Assembly: GCF_023573145.1 (NCBI RefSeq)
Contig: NZ_CP097636.1
Span: forward strand, 2,852,001-2,916,000
DNA: 64,000 bases
Reading direction: 5' to 3'
Origin: Aquincola tertiaricarbonis
Lineage (GTDB): Bacteria; Pseudomonadota; Gammaproteobacteria; Burkholderiales; Burkholderiaceae_C
Each line of letters begins with the position of its first letter. Position 1 is the stretch's first letter. Of the stretch, positions 10,966 through 19,327 are shown piece by piece. The position numbers and the translations under genes are program-made. The notes beneath the pieces are model-generated. The model saw only the letters and a program-made list of their open reading frames with translations. It was not told where the DNA came from and did not search any database.

Positions 10966-12114
10966 TCAAGCCATCGCCGCGGCGGTGCCATGGGGGCTGG
11001 CCGCGGGGGCGGCCACGGGCCTTTGCAGGCTGCGTGCGATCAGGCGGCTGAGCAGCAGCACCAGCATCGCGGCACCGGCGGTGTGGGCCACCGCAGCCAG
11101 GATGGGCCAGCCCAGCACCACGTTGGACAGGCCGCTGGCCAGCTGCCAGGCGGCCACGCCCAGCAGGCCGCCGGCAAAACGGCGGGCGCTGGCATCGCCG
11201 CTGGCGGCCAGCCGCCAGGCCAGCAGGCCCAGCGCCAGCAGCACCACCACGGCCATCAGCCGGTGCGTCATGTGGATGGCGGTGAGCGCAGCAAACGGCA
11301 GGTAGCCGCCGCTGGCGGTTTCCCCCAGCTCGCGGCGGAAGGTGAAGGCGTGGCCGAAGTCCATCGTCGGCCACCAGCTGCCCTGGCAGGTGGGAAAGTC
11401 GCGGCAGGCCAGCACCGCGTAATTGGTGCTCACCCAGCCACCCAGCGCGATCTGCACCACGCTGAGCACGGCCACGGCCACCACACCCCACTGCAAGGTG
11501 CGCGACAGCCGCACCGGGCGCGGCACGAAGGCCTCGGCCTGCACCGCCAGCAGCGCCAGCAGGCCCAGGCCGAACAGCAGGTGCAGCGTGACGATGGCCG
11601 GGTACAGCTTCATCGTGACCGTGAGCGCACCGAAGGCACCCTGCAGACACACCGCCACCAGCGTGAGCGTGGCCCACCACGGCGACGGCCCCTGGCCATG
11701 CTCGCGCCGCCGCGCGCGCCAGCTCATCGCGGCGATCACGGTGATGAGCACACCCACCGCCATCGCGAAGTAGCGGTGCACCATCTCCATCCAGGCCTTG
11801 CCGTGGGTCACCGGGCCGGTGGGCATGGCGGTTTGCGCGGCATGGATCTCCTCGCGCGCGCCCAGCGGGCTGGCGCTGCCGTAGCAGCCGGGCCAGTCGG
11901 GGCAGCCCAGGCCCGAATCGGTCAGGCGCGTGGTGGCGCCGATCACGATCAGGTCGAAGGTAAAGAACAGCGTCAGCAGCGTGAGTGCACGCAGCCGCTG
12001 CGCCGAGGAGCCGCCGCGGTGGCGGCTCCACACCCAGGTCAGCGGGCCCGCGGCCAGCACCACGCCCAGCAGCGCCAGGTGCAGCACCGGAGACCAATCC
12101 ACCAAGTCCGTCAT
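10966..12114 (-). CDS. ctaA: Heme A synthase (COX15/CtaA family)
   Basis: A 382-residue polytopic membrane protein that oxidises heme O to heme A. It shows the conserved [15 protein letters not shown] segment near residue 65, the heme-ligand histidines in [12 protein letters not shown] and [13 protein letters not shown] segments ([11 protein letters not shown]), a second cysteine pair context [11 protein letters not shown], and [21 protein letters not shown] at the end. The last helices give the two-repeat COX15 architecture. It starts 4 bases after the stop of the upstream Sco-like gene and precedes ctaB, so heme O and heme A synthesis are co-transcribed. Confidence 0.96.
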   Translation of the reverse strand: MTDLVDWSPVLHLALLGVVLAAGPLTWVWSRHRGGSSAQRLRALTLLTLFFTFDLIVIGATTRLTDSGLGCPDWPGCYGSASPLGAREEIHAAQTAMPTGPVTHGKAWMEMVHRYFAMAVGVLITVIAAMSWRARRREHGQGPSPWWATLTLVAVCLQGAFGALTVTMKLYPAIVTLHLLFGLGLLALLAVQAEAFVPRPVRLSRTLQWGVVAVAVLSVVQIALGGWVSTNYAVLACRDFPTCQGSWWPTMDFGHAFTFRRELGETASGGYLPFAALTAIHMTHRLMAVVVLLALGLLAWRLAASGDASARRFAGGLLGVAAWQLASGLSNVVLGWPILAAVAHTAGAAMLVLLLSRLIARSLQRPVAAPAASPHGTAAAMA

Positions 12115-12118
12115 GCCT

Positions 12119-12763
12119 TCACCGTCCTGCCTGGTCCCAGCTGGCCGAGCCGCGCAGCAGCCGTTCCAGGTCTTTCTTGAGCTTGGCGGGGTCGGGCTCC
12201 GTCGGGGCGCGCATCATCCAGTTGCCCATGGGGTCGACCACGTACAGGTGCGCATCCAGCCGCTGGCCGGATTCAGGCGCCAGCCAGCCGGCCAGTGCCT
12301 GCGCCGGCACCCGCAGCACGGTGGCCGCGGGCGTGGTGGTGAGCGCGGCCAGCAGCGCGGGCGGCAGCGGCGCCTGGTCGGTGAACAGCACCACCTTGTC
12401 GATGCGGTCGCGGTCGCGGCCCATCATCTCGCGCAGCTGGCGCTGCATGAAGAGGCGCCGCTCGCAGGCCTCGTCGCAGGGGCCGTCCACCGCCGTGACC
12501 AGCAGCCACTGGCCCTTGAGCGAGCTGGCCGCCACCGGCTGGCCCTGCAGGTCGGTCAGCGGCAGCGCGGCCGGCAGCTCACGCACCGGGTCGATCAGCG
12601 CGCTGTAGTTGGTGCGGCCCTGCGGCCGGATCACGAAATAGGTGAAGTACGAAGCGATGACCGGCGAGGCGCACACGGCCAGCACCAGCAGCATCTTCAG
12701 CCGGCCGAGCGCGGTGCGCCGCTGCGACTGGGCGTCCGCCACGGCCGCACCCGGGTCGGGCAT
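12119..12763 (-). CDS. Membrane-anchored Sco-like protein of the cox cluster
   Basis: A 214-residue protein with one transmembrane helix (about residues 22-45) and a periplasmic domain. Homologues in this position are usually left as hypothetical. The domain reads like a thioredoxin fold: SLKGQWLLVTAVDGPCDEAC places Cys96 and Cys100 in a CxxxC arrangement as in SCO proteins, and AHLYVVDPMGNW places His172 where SCO proteins carry their third copper ligand. I infer a role in copper handling or CuA assembly. The start is uncertain: ATG 12763 lies 25 bases after the surf1 stop, while ATG 12844 would overlap surf1 by 56 bases. Confidence 0.75.
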   Translation of the reverse strand: MPDPGAAVADAQSQRRTALGRLKMLLVLAVCASPVIASYFTYFVIRPQGRTNYSALIDPVRELPAALPLTDLQGQPVAASSLKGQWLLVTAVDGPCDEACERRLFMQRQLREMMGRDRDRIDKVVLFTDQAPLPPALLAALTTTPAATVLRVPAQALAGWLAPESGQRLDAHLYVVDPMGNWMMRAPTEPDPAKLKKDLERLLRGSASWDQAGR

Positions 12764-12788
12764 GGAATGGACGGTGAAGCTCAGCGGA

Positions 12789-13520
12789 TCACCCGCCACG
12801 CCGACCGCCTTGCCGCCAGGGACGGATGAGTTGGAACCAGACATACAAACCCGCGACGAGCGCGCTCAGTGCAAACCATTGAAAGGCGTAACCCTGGTGT
12901 CTTGCGACATCGATGGCCGGTTTCGGCCAATCGCGTTCCAGGCCTTCGGAGGCGGCGCCGGTCTGCCAGACCGACAGCGGGCGCAGGCGCAGGCCTGTTT
13001 CGCGCGCATAGGCATCAAGATCCAGATTCTGCCGGATGCGTTCCGTGCCAGGCGCCTGGAACTCGTACAACCGGGCCGGTGGCGGGGCCACCCGGCCGCT
13101 CAAGCTCACCTCGCCGGCCGGCGTGGGCACCTCGGCCACGCGGGCGCGGTCCATCGCGTCACGCGGCTGCCAGCCCCGCTGCACCACCACCGCGCTGCCG
13201 TCGGCCAGCTGCAGCGGCGTGACGACGAAAAAGCCCGGGCGGCCGTTCATCTGCCGGTTGTCCAGGTACACGGTGGCCTGCGGCACCCAGCGGCCGGTGA
13301 GCTGCACCGGGCGATGGAATTGCGCGTCGGCCTGGGCCGCGTGGGTGGCCAGCTCGTCGGTGCGCAGCGGCGGCATCACGCCGCGCTGGTCGATGCGTTG
13401 CTGCAGGTCGATCTTCTGCTGCGCACGGTCCAGCTGCCACAGGCCCAGCCGGAAGGTGAGCGCGGCCATCGCCACGGCGGCAAGGGTGACGACGATGCGC
13501 CGCGCGCCGGGGCTCAGCAT
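12789..13520 (-). CDS. SURF1 family cytochrome oxidase biogenesis protein
   Basis: A 243-residue protein with the SURF1 layout: an N-terminal helix (about 9-25), a large periplasmic domain with LGLWQLDRAQQKI, VYLDNRQMNGRPGFFVVTPL and VVQRGWQPRD, and a C-terminal helix (YAFQWFALSALVAGLYVWF). SURF1 proteins assist insertion of heme a into subunit I. It opens the second cox unit, and its ATG lies 48 bases from the divergent DUF2909 gene, so the intervening bases probably hold back-to-back promoters. Confidence 0.93.
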   Translation of the reverse strand: MLSPGARRIVVTLAAVAMAALTFRLGLWQLDRAQQKIDLQQRIDQRGVMPPLRTDELATHAAQADAQFHRPVQLTGRWVPQATVYLDNRQMNGRPGFFVVTPLQLADGSAVVVQRGWQPRDAMDRARVAEVPTPAGEVSLSGRVAPPPARLYEFQAPGTERIRQNLDLDAYARETGLRLRPLSVWQTGAASEGLERDWPKPAIDVARHQGYAFQWFALSALVAGLYVWFQLIRPWRQGGRRGG

Positions 13521-13568
13521 CGCCCGCCTGCCAGGGCGGTCAGGCCCCGGGTGCCACAATCTCCGCCC

Positions 13569-13790
13569 ATGAAGATCCTCATGGCGGTGGTGCTGCTGGG
13601 CATCCTGGCGGCGCTGGGCAGTGCCGGCCTGTTCATGCTGCGAAAGCCCAGGCCCGGGCAGCCGCCGGGCCGCGACAACCGGATGGCGCGTGCGCTGGCG
13701 GTGCGGGTGGGGCTGTCGATCGCCCTCTTCCTGTTCATCCTGTTCTCCTACTGGATGGGCTGGATCCAGCCGACGGGCATTCCCAGATGA
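13569..13790 (+). CDS. DUF2909 twin-transmembrane protein
   Basis: A 73-residue protein with two hydrophobic helices, about residues 3-23 and 46-66 (VGLSIALFLFILFSYWMGW), separated by a basic, proline-rich loop (LRKPRPGQPPGRDNRMAR). It matches the small DUF2909 family found beside cytochrome oxidase genes in betaproteobacteria. It is the only plus-strand gene inside the cox locus, diverging from surf1 and converging on ctaE. Its function is unknown; involvement in oxidase assembly is inferred only from its location. Confidence 0.85.
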   Translation: MKILMAVVLLGILAALGSAGLFMLRKPRPGQPPGRDNRMARALAVRVGLSIALFLFILFSYWMGWIQPTGIPR

Positions 13791-13815
13791 CAAAAAGCGC
13801 CTTGCGGCGCTCTTG
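13791..13815 (-). terminator. Intrinsic terminator after ctaE
   Basis: Read on the minus strand, AGCGCC-GCAA-GGCGCT is followed by TTTTTG, a 6-base-pair stem with a U-tract 45 bases past the ctaE stop. On the plus strand it has only a short TCTTG after the stem but may also end the DUF2909 transcript. Confidence 0.75.
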
Positions 13816-13859
13816 ATCGGGAGCCTGGACGGCTTGGAGGGCGGCCTGCGCCGCCCGGA

Positions 13860-14744
13860 TCACATCCAGTAGACCACGACGTACAGGCCCAGCCACACCA
13901 CGTCCACGAAGTGCCAGTACCAGGCGGCACCTTCGAAGCCGAAGTGGCGCTCGGGCGTGAAGTGGCCCTTCATCAGCCGCAGGGTGATGAACAGCAGCAT
14001 CAGCATGCCGACGAACACGTGGAAGCCGTGGAAGCCGGTGAGCATGAAGAAGGTGGAGCCGAAGACGCCGGAGCTGAGCTTGAGGTTCAGGTCGGAGTAG
14101 GCGTGGTGGTATTCGTAGCCCTGCACCACCAGGAAGATGGCGCCCAGCAGCACGGTGGCCCACATCCACACGATGGTCTTGGCACGGTGGCCGGCCAGCA
14201 ACGCATGGTGGGCGATGGTCAGCGTGACGCCCGAGGTGAGCAGCAGCGCCGTGTTGATGGTGGGCAGCGGCCAGGGACCGACGGTGCTGAACGGCTCCAC
14301 GGTGCCGGCAGGCGACGCGGTGACGCCCGGCGCCATGCTGGGCCACACGGCCTTGAAGTCGGGCCACAGCAGCGCGTTCTGCAGGCTGCCCAGGTTGGGC
14401 ACCGAGTGCACGCGGGCCCAGTACAGCGCGCCGAAGAAGGCGGCGAAGAACATCACCTCCGAGAAGATGAACCAGGCCATGCTCCAGCGGTAGGACACGT
14501 CGATGCGCGAGCCGTACATGCCGCCTTCGCTTTCGCGGATGGCGTCACCGAACCACTGGAACAGGATCACCGCCCACCACACCAGGCCAAAGAGCAGCGA
14601 ATACGCGCCCCAGCCATGGCCGTTGATCCACTGGCCGGCGCCCAGGATCACGAAGAACAGGCCGATGGCGGCCATCACCGGATGCCGCGAAGGGCCCGGC
14701 ACGAAGTAGTAGGGCGTTGCCCCTTGGTGTGTCGCTGCCGACAT
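13860..14744 (-). CDS. ctaE: Cytochrome c oxidase subunit III
   Basis: A 294-residue protein with seven predicted helices, the integral subunit III of aa3-type oxidase. Recognisable segments are YYFVPGPSRHPVMAAIG at the start, WFIFSEVMFFAAFFGALYWAR, TINTALLLTSGVTLTIAHHALL, and the terminal TGFHGFHVFVGMLML and WYWHFVDVVWLGLYVVVYW, which match the family. AGGAG precedes the ATG at 14744. It is the last gene of the ctaC-ctaD-ctaG-ctaE unit, after the DUF2970 gene, and is followed by a terminator. Confidence 0.97.
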   Translation of the reverse strand: MSAATHQGATPYYFVPGPSRHPVMAAIGLFFVILGAGQWINGHGWGAYSLLFGLVWWAVILFQWFGDAIRESEGGMYGSRIDVSYRWSMAWFIFSEVMFFAAFFGALYWARVHSVPNLGSLQNALLWPDFKAVWPSMAPGVTASPAGTVEPFSTVGPWPLPTINTALLLTSGVTLTIAHHALLAGHRAKTIVWMWATVLLGAIFLVVQGYEYHHAYSDLNLKLSSGVFGSTFFMLTGFHGFHVFVGMLMLLFITLRLMKGHFTPERHFGFEGAAWYWHFVDVVWLGLYVVVYWM

Positions 14745-14782
14745 GCTCGCTCTCCTCGAACCTACGATCGTTTTTGCGGTGT

Positions 14783-15007
14783 TCAGGCGGCCACGCCGCT
14801 GCCCACCACCCATTTCACCAGCAGAACCAGAACCACCACGAACATCGCCGCAGCCAGCAGGCCGGCCACGATGACGTGCAGCGGATTCAGGCGGCCCACG
14901 TCCTTTTCGTACTCGCTGTTCTTGCGCACCCCGAAGAACGACCACGCCACCGCGCGCAGCGCATGCAGGAAAGAGCCCTTGCGGCGGGCAGCTTCCTTCA
15001 GGCTCAA
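14783..15007 (-). CDS. DUF2970 single-helix protein
   Basis: A 74-residue protein with one C-terminal membrane helix (about residues 45-66). The N-terminal half reads KEAARRKGSFLHALRAVAWSFFGVRKNSEYEKD, the signature of the DUF2970 family found between ctaG and ctaE. The start is a TTG at 15007 that overlaps the ctaG stop as TTGA; no ATG or GTG gives the conserved N-terminus, so TTG is well supported. The function is unknown; a minor subunit or assembly role is inferred from position. Confidence 0.88.
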   Translation of the reverse strand: MSLKEAARRKGSFLHALRAVAWSFFGVRKNSEYEKDVGRLNPLHVIVAGLLAAAMFVVVLVLLVKWVVGSGVAA

Positions 15008-15639
15008 GAGCGCGGCTCCTTCACCGTCACGGCCGCAGCCGCAGCCGCGGCCGACGACTTGCCCGGCACCTCGAAGAAGGTGTAGGACAAGGTGATGGTG
15101 GTCACGTCCTTCGGCAGCTTGGGATCGATCACGAACACCACCGGCCAGGCCTTGGACTCACCCGGCTGCAGCGTGTACTCGTTGAAGCAGAAGCACTCGA
15201 GCTTGTTGAAGTACGCGGTGGCCTGCTTGGGCGCATAGCTGGGGATGGCCTGCGCCGCCATCACCCGGTTCTGCACGTTCTTGAAGTCGTACATCACCGT
15301 GGCCAGCTCGCCCGGGTGCACCTGCAGCGAACGCATCGCCGGCTTGAACTCCCAGGGGCCGCGCGCGTTGGCGTCGAACTCGATGGTGATCGTGCGGCTG
15401 GTGTCGACCTGCGTGTTGGCCTTGCCCGTGCGTCCGGCGGAGCCGGCGTTGTACGAGGTGGCCTGCCGCTCGGTCAGCGACAGCACGTTGATGCCGAGCG
15501 CCGCGCAGATGTGGCGGTACATCGGCACCAGGCCGTAGCCGAAGCCGAACATCAGCCCGGCGATGACCGCCAGCTTGCCGACCATGCGCAGGTTGTCCCC
15601 GCGCACGGTGTTGGAGAGGTCTCGCCGCGGCTGCGCCAA
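15004..15639 (-). CDS. ctaG: Cytochrome c oxidase assembly protein CtaG/Cox11
   Basis: A 211-residue Cox11-type copper chaperone that delivers CuB to subunit I. It has a single N-terminal helix (about 19-40) and a periplasmic Ig-like domain. The copper motif is LECFCFNEYTLQPGE, with the CFCF cysteines. The open frame begins with TTG at 15639, only 3 bases past the stop of the small assembly gene; alternatives are a GTG at codon 12 or an ATG at codon 19, immediately before the membrane helix. The tail is alanine-rich. It overlaps the next gene by 4 bases. Confidence 0.94.
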   Translation of the reverse strand: MAQPRRDLSNTVRGDNLRMVGKLAVIAGLMFGFGYGLVPMYRHICAALGINVLSLTERQATSYNAGSAGRTGKANTQVDTSRTITIEFDANARGPWEFKPAMRSLQVHPGELATVMYDFKNVQNRVMAAQAIPSYAPKQATAYFNKLECFCFNEYTLQPGESKAWPVVFVIDPKLPKDVTTITLSYTFFEVPGKSSAAAAAAAVTVKEPRS

Positions 15640-15642
15640 AGC

Positions 15643-15768
15643 TCAGCCCCCGACCAGCCACATGCGCGCGATGAAACCCAGCGCGAAGATCAGGGCGACC
15701 GACGCCAGGATCAGCCCCAGGCGCACGTTGGCCCGGCGCTGCTCCTGTTGACGCGTACTTCCAGTCAT
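15643..15768 (-). CDS. Cytochrome oxidase small assembly protein
   Basis: A 41-residue open frame between ctaD and ctaG with a basic N-terminus (RQQEQRRANVRLG) and one hydrophobic helix (LILASVALIFALGFIARMWLV). Proteins of this size and pattern occupy the same site in many Burkholderiales and are annotated as cytochrome oxidase small assembly proteins. It starts 7 bases after the ctaD stop. Its biochemical role is not established; the context supports a part in oxidase assembly. Confidence 0.8.
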   Translation of the reverse strand: MTGSTRQQEQRRANVRLGLILASVALIFALGFIARMWLVGG

Positions 15769-15775
15769 CGTGTGC

Positions 15776-17398
15776 TCAACCGACGATGCGGGTGGCGGTG
15801 GCGTCCAGCTTGGGCGGGTTCTCGAAGGTGTGGAACGGGGCCGGCGACGGCAGTTCCCATTCCAGGCCTTCAGCACCCTCCCAGGGCTTGGCCGGGGCCG
15901 GCTCGCCCTTGCCGCGCATCATCGGCACCACGACGAACAGGAAGAAGTACACCTGCATCAGGCCGAAACCGAGCGCGCCGATCGACGCGATCATGTTGAA
16001 GTCGGCGAACTGCATCGGGTAGTCGGCATAGCGGCGGGGCATGCCGGCCAAACCCAGGAAGTGCATCGGGAAGAAGGTGACGTTGAAGAAGATCAGCGAC
16101 AGCCAGAAGTGGATCTTGCCGCGGGTCTCGCTGTACATCACGCCCGTCCACTTGGGACCCCAGTAGTACACGCCGGCGAACAGCGCGTACAGCGAGCCGG
16201 CCACCAACACGTAGTGGAAGTGCGCCACCACGTAGTAGGTGTCCTGCAGCTGGATGTCCACCGGCGCGGTCGACAGGATGAGGCCGGTGAAGCCGCCCAT
16301 CGTGAACACGAAGATGAAGCCCACGGCGAACAGCATCGGCGTCTCGAAGGTCATCGAGCCGCGCCACATCGTGGCCACCCAGTTGAATATCTTCACGCCC
16401 GTGGGCACCGCGATCAGCATGGTCGCGTACATGAAGAACAGCTGGCCCGTCACCGGCATGCCGGTGGTGAACATGTGGTGCGCCCAGACGATGAACGACA
16501 GGATGGCGATGGACGCGGTGGCGTACACCATCGAGGTGTAGCCGAACAGGCGCTTGCGGGCGAAGGCCGGGATGATGGCGCTCACGATGCCGAAGGCCGG
16601 CAGGATCATGATGTACACCTCGGGGTGCCCGAAGAACCAGAAGATGTGCTGGTACATGATCGGGTCACCGCCGCCGGCGGGGCTGAAGAACGACGTGCCG
16701 AAGTGGCGGTCGGTCAGCGTCATCGTGATGGCACCGGCCAGCACGGGCATCACCGCGATCAGCAGGTAGGCGGTGATCAGCCAGGTCCAGCAGAACAGCG
16801 GCATCTTCATCAGCGTCATGCCGGGTGCGCGCATGTTCAGCACCGTGACGATGATGTTGATTGAGCCCATGATGGACGACGCGCCCAGGATGTGCATCGC
16901 GAAGATGCCGGCATCCATCGAAGGGCCCATCTGCAGCGTCAGCGGCGCGTACAGCGTCCAGCCGGCGGCGGGGGCGCCACCGGGCATGAAGAACGACGCC
17001 ACCAGCATGATGGCCGCGGGAATCATCAGCCAGAAGCTGAAGTTGTTCATCCGCGCGAAGGCCATGTCGCTGGCGCCGATCTGCAGCGGGATCATCCAGT
17101 TCGCGAAGCCCACGAAGGCCGGCATGATGGCGCCGAACACCATGATCAGGCCGTGCATCGTCGTGAACTGGTTGAACAGTTCAGGATTGAAGAACTGCAG
17201 GCCCGGGCGGAACAGCTCCAGCCGGATCATCAGCGCGAGCACGCCGCCGATCATCAGCATCGTGAAGCTGAACAGCAGGTACAGCGTACCGATGTCCTTG
17301 TGGTTGGTGGCAAACAGCCAGCGCCGCCATCCGTGCGGATGATCGTGCGCGTGGTCGTCGTGGCCCGCGTGGCCGTGGTGGTCGAGAACTGCGCTCAT
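15776..17398 (-). CDS. ctaD: Cytochrome c oxidase subunit I (aa3-type)
   Basis: A 540-residue heme-copper oxidase catalytic subunit with 12 helices. It carries a His-rich N-terminus (HHGHAGHDDHAHDHPHG), the low-spin heme ligand in TTMHGLIM, the CuB and cross-linked Tyr motif HPEVYIMILPAFG, the CuB histidine pair in WAHHMFTTG, and the final heme ligands in VVAHFHYVLVAG. HPEVY followed by the standard K- and D-channel segments marks an A-type oxidase reducing oxygen with cytochrome c electrons and pumping protons. It lies 30 bases downstream of ctaC. Confidence 0.98.
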   Translation of the reverse strand: MSAVLDHHGHAGHDDHAHDHPHGWRRWLFATNHKDIGTLYLLFSFTMLMIGGVLALMIRLELFRPGLQFFNPELFNQFTTMHGLIMVFGAIMPAFVGFANWMIPLQIGASDMAFARMNNFSFWLMIPAAIMLVASFFMPGGAPAAGWTLYAPLTLQMGPSMDAGIFAMHILGASSIMGSINIIVTVLNMRAPGMTLMKMPLFCWTWLITAYLLIAVMPVLAGAITMTLTDRHFGTSFFSPAGGGDPIMYQHIFWFFGHPEVYIMILPAFGIVSAIIPAFARKRLFGYTSMVYATASIAILSFIVWAHHMFTTGMPVTGQLFFMYATMLIAVPTGVKIFNWVATMWRGSMTFETPMLFAVGFIFVFTMGGFTGLILSTAPVDIQLQDTYYVVAHFHYVLVAGSLYALFAGVYYWGPKWTGVMYSETRGKIHFWLSLIFFNVTFFPMHFLGLAGMPRRYADYPMQFADFNMIASIGALGFGLMQVYFFLFVVVPMMRGKGEPAPAKPWEGAEGLEWELPSPAPFHTFENPPKLDATATRIVG

Positions 17399-17428
17399 GG
17401 TGTTTCCTCGTTCTGTCGGCTCAGGCCA

Positions 17429-18622
17429 TCACTTGCCGCGGGCGGCAAGCACTTCCTTGGGCTGAACGATCTGCCCGGTCTTGTTGGTCCAGGCGTTCTT
17501 GGTGTAGGTGGCCACGGCCGCCAGCTCGGTGTCCGACAGCTGCTTCCAGGCCGGCATCGCGCCATTGTTCTGGCCGTTCAGCAGCACCTGGATCTGCACG
17601 TTGTGGTCGTCGGCCAGCACCTTGGGCGAACCTACCAGCGCTTTGATCGGGCCGGCGCCGGTGCCATCGGGCTTGTGGCAGGCCGCGCAGTTGGCGGCGT
17701 ACACCTTCTCGCCGCGGGCGATCAGCTCTTCCAGCTTCCATTCCTTGTTCGGGTCGTCGGCGGCCGCAGCAGCTTCCTTGCGCTTGGTCTCGACCCACTT
17801 GGAATAGTCTTCCTGCGACAGCACCTTCACGTGGATGGGCATGTACGCATGCTCCTTGCCGCACAGCTCGGCGCACTGGCCGTAGTAGTCGCCCACCTTC
17901 TCGGCACGGAACCAGGTGTCGCGCACGAAGCCGGGGATCGCGTCCTGCTTGACGCCGAAGGCCGGCACCATGAAGGCGTGGATGACGTCGTTGGCGGTGG
18001 TGATCACACGCACCTTCTTGTCCACCGGCACCACCAGCGGGTTGTCGACCTTCAGCAGGTAGTCGTCGACCGGCTGCGGGTTGCCGCTGTTGGAGGCTTC
18101 GCGCTGGGCGGTGTCCAGCGTGGACAGGAAGGCCAGGCCTTCACCCTCGCCCTTGAGGTAGTCGTAGCCCCACTTCCACTGGTAGCCAGTGGCCTTGATG
18201 GTCAGGTCGGCGTTGGTGGTGTCCTTCATCGCCACCACCACCTTGGTGGCCGGCAGCGCCATCAGGATGACGATGACGAAGGGCGCGACCGTCCAAGCCA
18301 CTTCCACCGCCACGCTTTCGTGGAAGTTGGCGGCCTTGGCGCCGCGCGACTTGCGGTGCTTGAACACCGAATAGAACATGACGCCGAACACCGCGACGAA
18401 GATCAGCACGCAGATGATCATCACGAAGTTGTGAAGCCACATCTGCTCGGCGGCGATGCGCGTGACCGGCGGGTGCAGGTTCACCTGGTTGACCGCCGGG
18501 CCGCCCGGCAAGTCCTTCACCTGTGCCCAGGCCGCATGCGTGGCGAGCATCGCAGCGCCTGCCACCGCGGCACCTGCCAGCCGCTGTCCCCATCGGCCGA
18601 GGTGCTTGATCGTCGTCTTCAT
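17429..18622 (-). CDS. ctaC: Cytochrome c oxidase subunit II fused to cytochrome c
   Basis: A 397-residue protein with a signal peptide cleaved near AWA-QVK, two membrane helices (about 65-85 and 110-130) and the CuA cupredoxin domain. CuA ligands include Cys250 and Cys254 in CAELC, with the following GKEH and M. A C-terminal extension holds a cytochrome c domain with heme motif CAACH (312-316), so this is a caa3-like subunit II that brings its own heme c. ATG 18622 is preferred; a GTG at 18628 overlaps the upstream stop as GTGA and has closer GGAG spacing. Confidence 0.96.
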   Translation of the reverse strand: MKTTIKHLGRWGQRLAGAAVAGAAMLATHAAWAQVKDLPGGPAVNQVNLHPPVTRIAAEQMWLHNFVMIICVLIFVAVFGVMFYSVFKHRKSRGAKAANFHESVAVEVAWTVAPFVIVILMALPATKVVVAMKDTTNADLTIKATGYQWKWGYDYLKGEGEGLAFLSTLDTAQREASNSGNPQPVDDYLLKVDNPLVVPVDKKVRVITTANDVIHAFMVPAFGVKQDAIPGFVRDTWFRAEKVGDYYGQCAELCGKEHAYMPIHVKVLSQEDYSKWVETKRKEAAAAADDPNKEWKLEELIARGEKVYAANCAACHKPDGTGAGPIKALVGSPKVLADDHNVQIQVLLNGQNNGAMPAWKQLSDTELAAVATYTKNAWTNKTGQIVQPKEVLAARGK

Positions 18623-18624
18623 CG

Positions 18625-19209
18625 TCACTTGAGCTCCATTCCCAGATCGTTCTCGCCGTCGTGCGGCCGTCCCTCGGTCCGCAGCGCGCGCCGCAGCTCC
18701 TGGGCCAGCGACCCGCGCAATTCAGGCCTCACATAGCGGCCCACACGCACACGGCGGCCCTGGCCCGACAGCTCGAGCAGCGACCCTTCTCCGTGCACCG
18801 GTTCGACGCGCACCCACGCCGACCGAAAATCCATCCGTTCCACGCTGCTGCCGCAGCGGGTTTCAACGCTCAGGGCATCGCCCTGCAGGGTGATCGTCTC
18901 GCGGTCGGTGGCATGGCGGGCATGCACCAGCAGCGCGATTCCGAACACCAGGAGTTCCAGGCCGGCAAAGCCCAACACCATACCCGCTCCGAGCCACATG
19001 AAGCCAGTGGCCACGACCAGGGAAATCACGCATACCGACAGGTAGGCGATCAGCATCTGGCGCGGTGTGAGGGAGCAGTTGCGCCGCAGCACCCACTGCA
19101 GCGCCTGGTTGCCTTCGATCTCCATCGCCTGGCCCCAACGCCACGGGGAACGCCCCGCCACCGGCAGCTGCGAGGCCGACCAGGAGCTGGAAGCGAAGGT
19201 GGCTGACAT
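18625..19209 (-). CDS. DUF2244 membrane protein
   Basis: A 194-residue protein with two helices (about 53-72 and 76-95: MLIAYLSVCVISLVVATGF, then VLGFAGLELLVFGIALLVHARHAT) and a cytosolic C-terminal domain. NCSLTPRQ precedes the helices and WVRVEP and RVRVGRYVRPELRGSLAQELRRAL follow them, all as in DUF2244. The family commonly sits directly upstream of subunit II genes in Burkholderiales. Its stop is next to the ctaC start, so it leads the cox operon. The function is unknown; an assembly or regulatory role is inferred. Confidence 0.85.
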   Translation of the reverse strand: MSATFASSSWSASQLPVAGRSPWRWGQAMEIEGNQALQWVLRRNCSLTPRQMLIAYLSVCVISLVVATGFMWLGAGMVLGFAGLELLVFGIALLVHARHATDRETITLQGDALSVETRCGSSVERMDFRSAWVRVEPVHGEGSLLELSGQGRRVRVGRYVRPELRGSLAQELRRALRTEGRPHDGENDLGMELK

Positions 19210-19294
19210 GGCGATTGCTTGCAAGAGGCTGGCGGTACGGCAAGCCAGCGTGGCGTACTTCAGGGATTGACGTCCGCACACGAAAGGCCGCGGG

Positions 19295-19323
19295 ATTCTA
19301 GCGGGATCGTGAAGTAATGTGAG
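19295..19323 (-). promoter_or_regulatory. Candidate sigma-70 promoter of the DUF2244-ctaC-ctaD operon
   Basis: On the minus strand, CTCACA (complement of 19318-19323) and TAGAAT (complement of 19295-19300) are 17 bases apart, giving 4/6 and 5/6 matches to -35 and -10. The DUF2244 ATG lies about 85 bases downstream. No other candidate in the 118-base gap is better. Confidence 0.4.
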
Positions 19324-19327
19324 GCTG

